Assembly (NCBI GenBank): GCA_041908165.1
Contig: JAYRFV010000031.1
Location: 1-31,356 of the forward strand
Direction of reading: 5' to 3'
Source: JACQZU01 sp041908165
GTDB lineage: Bacteria; Acidobacteriota; Holophagae; Holophagales; Holophagaceae
DNA: 31,356 nt
The notes under the pieces were generated by a model that was given only the letters and a program-made list of their open reading frames with translations, had not been told where the DNA came from and did not search any database. Positions within the stretch are counted from its first letter, which is position 1; each line of letters begins with the position of its first letter. A program made the translations under genes and the position numbers. This document shows, one piece after another, positions 15,959-23,691 of this stretch.

Positions 15959-16765
15959 ATGGCCTCCCTGGCTGCCGCGCTGCTGGATCTCCGCGAACTC
16001 GACCGGCTGGCCCTGCAGGACTCGCCGGTCCACCGCCTCGATGCCCGCGCCAAGGCCCTGGCCACGGCCGGATTCCTGGGCGTGCTCGCCAGCTACGGAC
16101 GGCTGGAGGTCTCGGCGCTCCTGCCCTGCGCCCTGTACCCGGTCGTCCTGGCGTCCCTGGGGGGCGTCCCGGCCGGCCTGGTGGCCCGCAAGGTCCTGCT
16201 CGGCCTGCCCTTCCTCCTGCTGCTCGGGGCCTTCCTGCCGCTCCTCGAGCGGGCCCCGGCCCTCGAGCTGGGCGGGCGGACGGTCAGCGCGGGCTGGCTC
16301 GCCTTCCTGTCCCTGCTGCTGCGCGGCACCCTGGCGGTGGCGGCCAGCACGGTCCTGGTGGCGGCGACCGGCCTGGGCGACCTGGGTGCCGCGCTGCACC
16401 GCCTGGGCCTGCCGCGGGCCTTCGTGCAGCAGCTCCTGCTGCTGCACCGCTACCTGTTCCTCCTGGGGGAGGAGACCCAGCGGCGGCTGACCGCCCGGGC
16501 CCTGCGCGCCCACGGGCGGCCCCTGGGCTGGTCGGAATTCCCGGCCTTCGCCGGGCAGCTCCTGCTGCGCAGCTGGGAGCGGGCCGAGCGGGTCCACGCC
16601 GCGCTCCTCGCCCGGGGCTTCCGCGGCACCCTGCCGGCGCGCACCAGCCCCCGCTTCGGCCGGCGGGAGTGGCTGTTCCTGGCGGGCTGGCTGGCCTACT
16701 TCGCCGCCTGCCGCGCCCTTCCCCTGGCGCGGCTGGCGGGCGGCCTGTTCGGGAGCGGCGCGTGA
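15959..16765 (+). CDS. cbiQ: ECF transporter T component CbiQ
   Basis: The 268-residue protein has four to six membrane segments in residues 40-185 and, in its C-terminal part, two Ala-Arg-Gly-like coupling helices: TARALRAHGRPLG (about 180) and AALLARGFRG (about 220). These charged ARG-type motifs dock T components onto the ATPase. It links the CbiM metal-binding subunit to CbiO. It starts 3 nt after cbiM, and its stop overlaps the cbiO GTG start (GTGA at 16762-16765). Confidence 0.9.
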   Translation: MASLAAALLDLRELDRLALQDSPVHRLDARAKALATAGFLGVLASYGRLEVSALLPCALYPVVLASLGGVPAGLVARKVLLGLPFLLLLGAFLPLLERAPALELGGRTVSAGWLAFLSLLLRGTLAVAASTVLVAATGLGDLGAALHRLGLPRAFVQQLLLLHRYLFLLGEETQRRLTARALRAHGRPLGWSEFPAFAGQLLLRSWERAERVHAALLARGFRGTLPARTSPRFGRREWLFLAGWLAYFAACRALPLARLAGGLFGSGA

Positions 16766-17475
16766 GCCACCACCTGCTCGAGGCCCGCGACCTGCACCAC
16801 GCCTACCCGGACGGCACCGCCTCCCTGGCCGGGGTGAGCTTCGTGATCCGCCACGGCGAGTCGGTGGCCCTGGTCGGTCCCAACGGGGCCGGCAAGTCGA
16901 CCCTGCTGCAGCACCTCAACGGAACCCTGCGCGCCCGCGCCGGTGAAGTGCGGGTCGGCGACCTGCCGCTGCGCCCGGAGACGCTGCACGAGATCCGGCG
17001 GGTGGTGGGGATGGTCTTCCAGGATCCCGACGACCAGCTGTTCATGCCGACCGTGCTCGAAGACGCCGCCTTCGGACCCCGCAACCTCGGCCTGCCGGCC
17101 GAGGAGGCCGAGGCCCGCGCCCGCGACGCCCTGGGCCGGGTGGGGGCGGGGCACCTCGCCGGCAAGGCCCCCTACCACCTGTCCGCGGGCGAGAAGCGCC
17201 GCTGCGCCCTGGCGGCGGTGCTGGCGATGGGGCCCGACATCCTGGTGCTCGACGAGCCCAGCACCGGCCTGGACCCCCGCGGCCGGAGGCTGCTGATCGG
17301 CCTTCTCGGGGAATTCACCCACACCAAGCTGATCGCCACCCACGACCTCGACCTGGTCCGGCAACTGTGCCCGCGGACGCTGGTGCTCGACGGCGGGCGG
17401 ATCCGCGCCGACGGGCCCACCGCGGAGGTCTTCGCCGACCGCGCCCTGCTGGCCGCCGTGGGACTGGAAGGGTAG
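16762..17475 (+). CDS. cbiO: ECF transporter ATPase CbiO
   Basis: The 237-residue ABC ATPase has Walker A GPNGAGKST (39-47), Q-loop FQDPDDQLFM, signature LSAGEKRR, Walker B ILVLDEPS and H-loop ATHDLD. The FQDPDDQ form is typical of cobalt/nickel ECF ATPases. It energises metal uptake with CbiM and CbiQ. The GTG at 16762 is chosen because it overlaps the cbiQ stop as GTGA and places SHHLLEARDL at the normal N-terminal position. The ABC domain is alone, so it presumably works as a homodimer. Confidence 0.92.
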   Translation: MSHHLLEARDLHHAYPDGTASLAGVSFVIRHGESVALVGPNGAGKSTLLQHLNGTLRARAGEVRVGDLPLRPETLHEIRRVVGMVFQDPDDQLFMPTVLEDAAFGPRNLGLPAEEAEARARDALGRVGAGHLAGKAPYHLSAGEKRRCALAAVLAMGPDILVLDEPSTGLDPRGRRLLIGLLGEFTHTKLIATHDLDLVRQLCPRTLVLDGGRIRADGPTAEVFADRALLAAVGLEG

Positions 17476-17479
17476 GGAT

Positions 17480-17591
17480 GCCCGGCGTCACCGATTTTCC
17501 CCTTGAATTCATGGCAAGTCGGTAAAGGATCGATAGCAGAGGTGGGCCCGCGCGCCCGGCGCGGGCCTCCGACCCACACCGGGAGCCGCGG
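17480..17591 (+). promoter_or_regulatory. glgC upstream region with 9-bp hairpin
   Basis: The region has a locally AT-richer stretch (17,493-17,540), the likeliest place for the glgC promoter, although no clean -35/-10 pair can be assigned. A hairpin follows at 17545-17567: perfect 9-bp GC arms and a 5-nt loop, with no T-run. It ends about 24 nt before the glgC start and could affect leader folding. Confidence 0.4.
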
Positions 17592-18848
17592 ATGCCGCTG
17601 AAGGAGACCTACCTCACGCCCCGCCACACCATCGCGGTGATCCTCGCCGGCGGCCGCGGCAAGCGGCTGATGGACCTCACCGACCACCTGGCCAAGCCGG
17701 GCCTGGACTTCGCCGGCAAGTACAAGATCATCGACTTCACCCTGTCGAACCTGATCAACAGCGGCTTCCGGCGGATCGCGGTGCTGACCCAGTACAACAG
17801 CCACCGCCTGCTGGAGCACCTGCAGTTCGGCTGGACCTTCCTGCCCGGCCGGCTGGGGGAGTACATCCACGTCTGGCCGGCCCAGCAGAGCCTGGACAAG
17901 GACGCCTGGTACAGCGGCACCGCCGACGCCATCTACCAGAACCTCGCCAACATCCAGGCCTTCGGGCCGGAGAACGTGATGATCCTGGCCGGCGACCACA
18001 TCTACAAGATGGACTACAAGTTCTTCCTCGAGGACCACCTCAACGCCAACGCCGACCTGACCATCGCCTGCCTGGAGGTGCCGCGGCTGTCGGCCACCGG
18101 CTTCGGCGTCGCCGGGGTCGACGGCGACGACCGCATCACCTCCTGGGTGGAGAAGTCGCCGGACCCGCCCGGGCTGCCCGGCCGTCCCGACATGACCCTG
18201 GCGAGCATGGGCATCTACCTGTTCAAGGCCAGCTTCCTCAAGGAGGTGCTGGAGCGCGACGCCGCCGACCGCGACTCCGGCCACGACTTCGGCTCCGACC
18301 TGATCCCCTACCTGGTGCCGCGGGCCCGGGTCTTCGTGCACCGCTTCGAGAAGAGCTGCGTGCGCAACCCGCTGCGGCCGGAGTCCTACTGGCGCGACGT
18401 CGGCACCGTCGACGCCTACTGGGAGGCCAACCTCGACCTCACCTACGCGATCCCGGCGCTCAACCTCTACGATTCCGACTGGCCGATCTACTCCTACATC
18501 GAGGCCCTGCCCTCGGCCAAGTTCGTGCACAGCGACCCGCACCGGCAGGGCGTCGCCATCAACAGCCTGGTCTCGGCCGGCTGCATCGTCAGCGGCGCCA
18601 ACGTCCGCCAGAGCGTGCTGTTCACCAACAGCCGGGTGCACTCCCACGCGCGCCTCGAGGAGACCCTGGTGCTGCCCAACGCCGACATCGGCGAGCACGC
18701 CCGCCTGCGCCGCGCCGTGGTCGCCCCGGGGGTGCGGGTGCCCGAGCACCTGGTGGTCGGCGAGGACGCCGAGGCCGACGCCGCCCGCTTCTACCGCTCC
18801 GCCAGCGGGGTCACCCTGATCAGCCAGCGGATGCTGGACCCTTTGTGA
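17592..18848 (+). CDS. glgC: Glucose-1-phosphate adenylyltransferase
   Basis: The 418-residue enzyme makes ADP-glucose from glucose-1-phosphate and ATP, the committed step of bacterial glycogen synthesis. The nucleotidyltransferase domain starts AVILAGGRGKRL (15-26) with the conserved Lys in DHLAKPGLDFAGKYK. Other landmarks are YSGTADAIYQN, LAGDHIYKMDY (catalytic Asp region), VEKSP, YWRDVGTVDAYWEAN and a left-handed beta-helix C-terminus from about residue 290. The length is close to proteobacterial GlgC (about 430). The N-terminal region suggests possible allosteric control as in that family. GGGAG about 6 nt before the ATG supports the start. It is followed by glgA 50 nt downstream. Confidence 0.95.
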   Translation: MPLKETYLTPRHTIAVILAGGRGKRLMDLTDHLAKPGLDFAGKYKIIDFTLSNLINSGFRRIAVLTQYNSHRLLEHLQFGWTFLPGRLGEYIHVWPAQQSLDKDAWYSGTADAIYQNLANIQAFGPENVMILAGDHIYKMDYKFFLEDHLNANADLTIACLEVPRLSATGFGVAGVDGDDRITSWVEKSPDPPGLPGRPDMTLASMGIYLFKASFLKEVLERDAADRDSGHDFGSDLIPYLVPRARVFVHRFEKSCVRNPLRPESYWRDVGTVDAYWEANLDLTYAIPALNLYDSDWPIYSYIEALPSAKFVHSDPHRQGVAINSLVSAGCIVSGANVRQSVLFTNSRVHSHARLEETLVLPNADIGEHARLRRAVVAPGVRVPEHLVVGEDAEADAARFYRSASGVTLISQRMLDPL

Positions 18849-18886
18849 GCAGCGGCTGCTGCGTTTGCGCTTCCCGTCCCTGCCGC

Positions 18887-18892
18887 TAGCCT
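18887..18892 (+). promoter_or_regulatory. Promoter of leaderless glgA
   Basis: TAGCCT ends 6 nt before the glgA ATG at 18899, and TTTGCG at 18864-18869 sits 17 nt upstream as a plausible -35. This is the best -35/-10 pair among the leaderless candidates. A short palindrome (18848-18860) at the glgC stop precedes it. Confidence 0.5.
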
Positions 18893-18898
18893 AGACCC

Positions 18899-20323
18899 AT
18901 GCGCGTGCTCTCCGTCGCCAGCGAGATCTTCCCCTACGTGAAGGTGGGCGGCCTGGGCGACGTCATGGCCGCGCTGCCCAAGGCCCTGCGGCGGCTCGGC
19001 GTGGACGTCCGGGTGATGCTGCCGGGCTACCCCGTGCTGCTGGAGGCCCTGCCCGGGCTGCAGCCGCTGAAGGCCCACGCCGACCTCATGCAGGCCGGCC
19101 CCGCCCGGGTGCTGCTGGGGGAGACCGAGGACGGCGTGCCCATCTGCCTGCTGGACCACCCCGGCCTGTTCGCCGAGGAGGCCGGCCCCTACGACGACTG
19201 GGACCGGGCCCACCGGCGCTTCGCCGCGCTCTCCTGGGCCGCCGCCGACCTCGCCCGGGAGGGCGACGGGCGCGGCTGGAAGGCCGACATCCTGCACGCC
19301 CACGACTGGCCCGCGGGGCTCGCCCCGGCCTACCTCGCCCTCGGCCCCGGGCCGCGCCCGCGCAGCCTCATGACCATCCACAACATCGCCTACCAGGGCA
19401 ACTTCCCGCCGGCCCTGCTGGGCGAGGTCTGGCTGCCGCCGGAGGCCTACGCGGTGGAGGGCGCCGAGTTCATGGGCCGGCTGTCCTTCCTGAAGGCCGG
19501 GCTGCACTACGCCGACCGGCTCGGCACGGTCAGCCCCACCTACGCCTGGGAGGTCCAGCAGCCGGGCGGGGGCCGCGGCCTGGAGGGCCTGCTGGCGCGG
19601 CGCAGCCAGGACTTCAGCGGGATCCTCAACGGCATCGACACCGAGGTCTGGGACCCGGCCACCGACCCCCACCTGCTGGTGGACTACGACGCCGCCAGCC
19701 TGGACCGGCGGGTGCTCGACACCGCCGCCCTGCGCATGGAGCTGGGGCTGGAGGAGCACCCGGTGGCGCCGCTGTTCGGCGTGGTCAGCCGGATGGAGGC
19801 GATCAAGGGCCTCGACCTGATCCTGCCCAACCTCGAGCACCTGGTGGAGCTGGGCGCGCAGTTCGCGCTGGTGGGCAGCGGCGATCCGAACCTGGAGAAG
19901 GCCTTCCTGCAGGCCGCCGAGCGCCACCCCGGCCGGATCGCGGTGCGGATCGGCTACAACGAGGGCCTCGCCCACCGCATGTACGCCGGCGCCGACGTGC
20001 TGATGGTGCCCTCGCGCAGCGAACCCTGCGGGCTCACCCAGATGTACGCCTTCCGCTACGGCTGCCTGCCGCTGGTGCGCCGCACCGGCGGCCTCGCCGA
20101 CACCGTGGTGGACGCCGAGGACCACGACGGCAACGGCTTCCTGTTCGGCCCCGAGGACCCCTGGGACCTGGGCCAGGCGATCGACCGCGCCTGCGCCATC
20201 TACCGCGGCAACCAGGCCTGGTGGCGGGAGATGCAGGTGCGCGGCATGGGCCTCGACCACAGCTGGGACATCTCCGCCCGGCGCTACGTCGACCTGTTCC
20301 AGGAGATGATGGACCACGGCTGA
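18899..20323 (+). CDS. glgA: Glycogen synthase (ADP-glucose, GT5)
   Basis: The 474-residue glucosyltransferase extends alpha-1,4-glucan chains from ADP-glucose. The N-terminal domain begins ASEIFPYVKVGGLGDV, with K15 in the KxGGL ADP-glucose site. The C-terminal Rossmann domain carries GVVSRMEAIKGLDL and the retaining-enzyme motif SRSEPCGLTQMYAFRYG near residues 366-382. The length matches the family (about 477). It consumes the GlgC product. The start codon lies 6 nt after TAGCCT with no Shine-Dalgarno, so it may be expressed both from its own leaderless promoter and by read-through from glgC. Confidence 0.95.
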   Translation: MRVLSVASEIFPYVKVGGLGDVMAALPKALRRLGVDVRVMLPGYPVLLEALPGLQPLKAHADLMQAGPARVLLGETEDGVPICLLDHPGLFAEEAGPYDDWDRAHRRFAALSWAAADLAREGDGRGWKADILHAHDWPAGLAPAYLALGPGPRPRSLMTIHNIAYQGNFPPALLGEVWLPPEAYAVEGAEFMGRLSFLKAGLHYADRLGTVSPTYAWEVQQPGGGRGLEGLLARRSQDFSGILNGIDTEVWDPATDPHLLVDYDAASLDRRVLDTAALRMELGLEEHPVAPLFGVVSRMEAIKGLDLILPNLEHLVELGAQFALVGSGDPNLEKAFLQAAERHPGRIAVRIGYNEGLAHRMYAGADVLMVPSRSEPCGLTQMYAFRYGCLPLVRRTGGLADTVVDAEDHDGNGFLFGPEDPWDLGQAIDRACAIYRGNQAWWREMQVRGMGLDHSWDISARRYVDLFQEMMDHG

Positions 20324-20370
20324 ACCGCCCGGGACTTCGGCGGCCGCAGCCCCCAACGGCGAGGTGACCC

Positions 20371-21501
20371 ATGGACCGGAACGCGCTGCTGCAGGCCCTG
20401 CAGGCCAACCCCATGTCCGGCTGGCGGCGCGCCGACGGCGCCGCCCTGCCGGCGCTGGACCCGGCCGCGCGGATGCTGTGGTGCGGCATCGGCGGCAGCC
20501 TGCTGCCCTCCGAGACCCTGCTGCGCGCCTTCGCGTCCCCCGAGCAGGCGCGGCGCTGGGCCTCGCTCGCCTCGCCGGAGGCGCAGCCGCTGCAGCTGCA
20601 GGCCGGCGACCAGCCGGTGTTCGCCAGCAAGAGCGGCAAGACCCTGGAGCTGTGGACCTGGATCTCGCGGCTGCGGACCCTGCCGGGCTGGCCGCCGGCG
20701 CCGCCGGTGGCGATCACCCAGGACGACGCCAACCCGCTGGCCGCCCTGGCCCGCGCCGAAGGCTGGCCGATCCTGCCGATCCCGCTGGACGTGGGCGGCC
20801 GGTTCTCCGCCTTCACCCCGATCGGCACCCTGCCGCTGGCCTGGCTGGGCCGCGACCCGCAGGCCTTCCTGGCCGCCGGCCGGCAGGTCACGGCGCAGGT
20901 GGAGGCCGGCGCCGGGCCCTGGCACGACCGGGTCTGGGCCACCGTCGAGCGGTTCCACCAAGGCTACCTGGAGGGCATCACCGAGTGGGTGCTGATGCCC
21001 TACGCCCTGCGCCTGGAGAACCTCAGCGCCTGGTGGGTGCAGCTGGTGGCGGAATCGCTTGGCAAGGAGGCCAAGGACGGCACCCGCCGCGGCTTCACGC
21101 CGATCCGCGCGGTCGGCCCGGTGGACCAGCACAGCCAGCTGCAGCGCTGGATGGCCGGGCCGCGCAACCTCGGCGTGATCGTCCTGACGGTCGAGGCCGA
21201 GGCCGCCGCCGAGCGCCTCGACCCGCCCACCGGCTGCCCCTACCCGCGGCTGCGCGAGCTGCAGGGCGGGGCGATCCTGCGCGCCCAGGCCGAGGGCACC
21301 GCCGAGGCCCTCCAGGGCGCCGGCGTCCCGACCCTGCGCTGGAGCCTGCCGGCGGTCACCGAGGCCGAGCTGGGCGCCTTCATGATGGCCTGGCAGTGGA
21401 TCGTCGGCCTGCTCGGCTTCGCCCTCGAACTGGACCCCTTCGACCAGCCCGCCGTCGAAGACGGCAAGAAACGCACCTTCGCCAAGCTTGGGCTGGTGTA
21501 G
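20371..21501 (+). CDS. pgi: Glucose-6-phosphate isomerase, compact form
   Basis: The 376-residue protein interconverts glucose-6-phosphate and fructose-6-phosphate. Two SIS domains are visible: GIGGS (39-43) and SKSG (86-89) bind the phosphate, VGGRFSAFTPIG follows, and the catalytic residues are probably E228 in AESLGKE, H254 in GPVDQHSQ and K366 in DQPAVEDGKK. Bacterial enzymes are usually about 440-550 residues, so this is short although every motif is present. It follows glgA by 47 nt with GAGGTG ahead of the ATG and probably feeds hexose phosphate to or from the glycogen pathway. An unrecognised dual phosphoglucose/phosphomannose isomerase activity is possible. Confidence 0.88.
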   Translation: MDRNALLQALQANPMSGWRRADGAALPALDPAARMLWCGIGGSLLPSETLLRAFASPEQARRWASLASPEAQPLQLQAGDQPVFASKSGKTLELWTWISRLRTLPGWPPAPPVAITQDDANPLAALARAEGWPILPIPLDVGGRFSAFTPIGTLPLAWLGRDPQAFLAAGRQVTAQVEAGAGPWHDRVWATVERFHQGYLEGITEWVLMPYALRLENLSAWWVQLVAESLGKEAKDGTRRGFTPIRAVGPVDQHSQLQRWMAGPRNLGVIVLTVEAEAAAERLDPPTGCPYPRLRELQGGAILRAQAEGTAEALQGAGVPTLRWSLPAVTEAELGAFMMAWQWIVGLLGFALELDPFDQPAVEDGKKRTFAKLGLV

Positions 21502-21511
21502 AGAAAAAGCC

Positions 21512-21726
21512 TCGACCACGAAAAACACGAACCGGCCCTGCGGGCCTCCACGAAATAAAAAAATTTATAACCACGAATTACACGAATACCACGAATAAAT
21601 ACATATTTTTGCTTTTATTCGTTATATTCGTGGTTCCTTGCTTTTCGATTCGTTTCATCACGCCGCCGCCGTAGCACCAGGCCCGCGTTGGCCCTTTTTC
21701 GTGCCTTTCGTGTTTTTCGTGGTTGA
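21512..21726. repeat. Inverted pair of CCACGAA-type repeats, AT-rich
   Basis: The stretch between the convergent pgi and HD-GYP genes has no gene. Its outer arms (21512-21531 and 21707-21726) are 20-nt inverted repeats with one mismatch (core ACCACGAAAAACACGAA). Inward of each lies a GGCC..GCGGGCCT segment (21535-21548 and, inverted, 21680-21693), then an inner repeat of 9-nt units such as CCACGAATT (21570-21598 and, inverted, about 21615-21634). The two halves therefore look like two copies of one element in opposite orientation. It may act as a bidirectional 3' structure or be a small mobile repeat. Confidence 0.75.
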
Positions 21727-21730
21727 AGGT

Positions 21731-22912
21731 CTAAAGGTAGTCCTTCGGCACGATGCCCCAGGGTTCGGGGTCCTCGTAGCACTCGATGCGGTCGTGGCCG
21801 CGGGCCAGGTCGAGGTCCTGGGGGGCGAGGCGCAGGCCGCGGTTGGCGTCGAAGACCAGGCGCACGGTGGGGGTGAGCAGGTTCTCCTGCTGCTCCACCA
21901 CCACCGCCAGGCGGCCGCTGTCCAGGCGCACCAGGGCGCCCACCGGGTAGATGCCGAGCACGCGGATGAACTTCTGCACCAGGGTCGGGTCCAGGTGGCT
22001 GCCGCTCCACTCCAGCAGCCTGGTGAGCGCCTCCGAAGGCTCCATGCCCTTGTGGTAGACCCGGTTGGAGGTGATCGCGTCGTACACGTCGACGATCGCC
22101 GCCATGCGGCCGAGCAGGGAGATGCCCTCGCCCTCCAGGCCCAGCGGATAGCCCGTGCCGCCGACCTTCTCGTGGTGTTCGCTGGCGATCTGGATGACCT
22201 CGGTGGAGACTCCCGGCAGGCCCTCCAGCAGCTCCCGGCTGAGGGCGGCGTGCGACTTCATCACCGCGAACTCCGCGTCGGTGAGCTTCCCGGGCTTGTT
22301 GAGGATCTCCAGCGGCACCCGCATCTTGCCGACGTCGTGGAGCATGCCGCCGAGGCCCGCCTGCTGCACCGCGGCCGCGTCCAGGCCAACCGCGTGGGCG
22401 AAGGCCACCAGCAGGGCGCAGACGCTGACGCAGTGCTGGAAGGTGTAGGTGTCGGCCTCCTTGATCCGGCACAGACTGAGCATGGCGCCAGGGTTGCGCA
22501 GCACCGACTCGTTGATCTTGGCGACCACCGCCCCGGCCCGCTCGGGCTCCACCTGGCGGCCCAGGCGCACGTCGTGGAGCATGTCCTGGACCACCCCCTG
22601 GGCCTCGCCCATGACCCGCCGGGCGACCGCCGACTCCTCCCGCTGCGACACCCGCGCCGGCGGCGGGGCGGTCGGCCGGGACAGCGGCGAGGGCAGGGGC
22701 GCCGGAGCGGGCACCGCGGGGTGCACATCCTCGCCGCGGTCGGTGTCGATCAGCACCTCCACCAGTCCGCTGCGCACCATCTTCTCGATCTGTTCGGGCT
22801 TCTTGATCAGGAACTTCGGCAGCAGGAAACCGTGCTGGAGGTAGGGGCAGTTCAGGTCATGGATGTACATCCCCGGCTGCAACTCGCTGACCTTCACCCG
22901 TTTGACCGGCAC
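21731..22912 (-). CDS. HD-GYP domain protein, probable c-di-GMP phosphodiesterase
   Basis: The 393-residue protein has an N-terminal DUF3391-like region (about 1-65, with LQPGMYIHDLN), a Pro-rich linker (about 68-95) and an HD-GYP domain (about 140-330). H192-D193 in MLHDVGKM form the HD pair, and G254-Y255-P256 in GGTGYPLG the GYP signature; SEHHEKVGG holds further metal ligands. Such proteins hydrolyse the second messenger cyclic di-GMP. The start is a GTG at 22912, with GGAGG exactly 6 nt upstream; no ATG fits better. It follows the OmpA-like gene after 89 nt that hold a strong hairpin, so it is probably the last gene of the signalling operon, perhaps at a reduced level. Confidence 0.9.
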   Translation of the reverse strand: MPVKRVKVSELQPGMYIHDLNCPYLQHGFLLPKFLIKKPEQIEKMVRSGLVEVLIDTDRGEDVHPAVPAPAPLPSPLSRPTAPPPARVSQREESAVARRVMGEAQGVVQDMLHDVRLGRQVEPERAGAVVAKINESVLRNPGAMLSLCRIKEADTYTFQHCVSVCALLVAFAHAVGLDAAAVQQAGLGGMLHDVGKMRVPLEILNKPGKLTDAEFAVMKSHAALSRELLEGLPGVSTEVIQIASEHHEKVGGTGYPLGLEGEGISLLGRMAAIVDVYDAITSNRVYHKGMEPSEALTRLLEWSGSHLDPTLVQKFIRVLGIYPVGALVRLDSGRLAVVVEQQENLLTPTVRLVFDANRGLRLAPQDLDLARGHDRIECYEDPEPWGIVPKDYL

Positions 22913-22966
22913 GCTGTGCCTCCGATCTGCCTTTTCGGCCTCGGCCTGGAAACAGTTGAACCCGCA

Positions 22967-22998
22967 ACCCGGTCCGGGGCCGGCCCCGGACGCCGGGT
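22967..22998 (-). promoter_or_regulatory. Intercistronic GC hairpin before the HD-GYP gene
   Basis: A 20-nt perfect palindrome (22972-22991) is extended by ACCCGG/CCGGGT arms, with a small bulge, across 22967-22998. It lies 3 nt after the OmpA-like stop. It has no T-run on the minus strand, so it is more likely an mRNA-stabilising or attenuating stem than a full terminator. Confidence 0.5.
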
Positions 22999-23001
22999 GG
23001 G

Positions 23002-23691
23002 CTATTGGGGCAGCACCACCTCGGTCCGGCGGTTCTGGGCCCGGCCGGACTCCTCCGCATTGTCGGCGACCGGATACTGGCTGCCGAAGCCCTGCACCTT
23101 CACCCGCGCCCTGGCCACGCCCCGGGCCGCTAGCTCCTTGGCGACCGCCTCGGCCCGGCCGAGCGACAGGCTGAGGTTGTGGTCCCTGGCCCCGGCGCTG
23201 TCGGTATGGCCGCACACGGTCACCGCCAGGTCGGGGAAGTGGGCCTTCAGCAACGCAGCCTGACGGTCCAGCAGCGGCAGGAAATCCGGCTTGAGGTCGG
23301 CCTTGTTCAGGTCGAAGGTGACCCCTGCGCCGTAGTCGAAGACCAGGATTCGCGGCATTCCCAGGACCTTGGCCAAGGCCGAGCGGCCCGCACCGAAGGT
23401 GAAGGCGACTTCGACCCGGGTCGGCGACAGGAACCGGATGCGCTTTTCGACCACCTCCTCGCTGCCCAGGGAAGCTGTGAGGGCGACCAGTTCGTCGATC
23501 CGGTCCAGGGCGAGGGTCCGGGGGGTCTCGCCCAGCGGCTTGCCGGCCAGGGAAAGCGCGGCCTTGCCCGGATCCGAGGTCACCTGGACCTGCAGGGCGG
23601 GCTTCGGCGGCTCCGGCGCCGGAGGCTTGGCACAGCCGGTCCAGGCGAGCAGGAGGGCGGCTGCGGTGGCGAAGGGAAGGTGGGTCTTCAT
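23002..23691 (-). CDS. OmpA-family peptidoglycan-binding lipoprotein
   Basis: The 229-residue protein has a signal peptide ending LLLAWTGC, a lipobox-like site with C20 as the probable lipidated residue; Trp at -3 is unusual. A PEGA-like segment (about 35-70, VTSDPGKAALSLAGKPLGE) follows, then an OmpA C-terminal domain (about 115-229) with GHTDSAGARDHN and NLSLSLGRAEAV, which bind diaminopimelate in peptidoglycan. It would tether the outer membrane to the wall or report on it. GGAGG lies just before the ATG, which overlaps the stop of the Ser/Thr kinase gene as ATGA, so the two are translationally coupled. That pairing suggests an envelope-sensing role for the kinase. Confidence 0.87.
   Translation of the reverse strand: MKTHLPFATAAALLLAWTGCAKPPAPEPPKPALQVQVTSDPGKAALSLAGKPLGETPRTLALDRIDELVALTASLGSEEVVEKRIRFLSPTRVEVAFTFGAGRSALAKVLGMPRILVFDYGAGVTFDLNKADLKPDFLPLLDRQAALLKAHFPDLAVTVCGHTDSAGARDHNLSLSLGRAEAVAKELAARGVARARVKVQGFGSQYPVADNAEESGRAQNRRTEVVLPQ

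Noticed and set aside
17545..17567. The hairpin before glgC as a terminator of cbiO
   Set aside because: It lies 70 nt after the cbiO stop, has no T-run, and sits downstream of the AT-rich stretch that best fits the glgC promoter.
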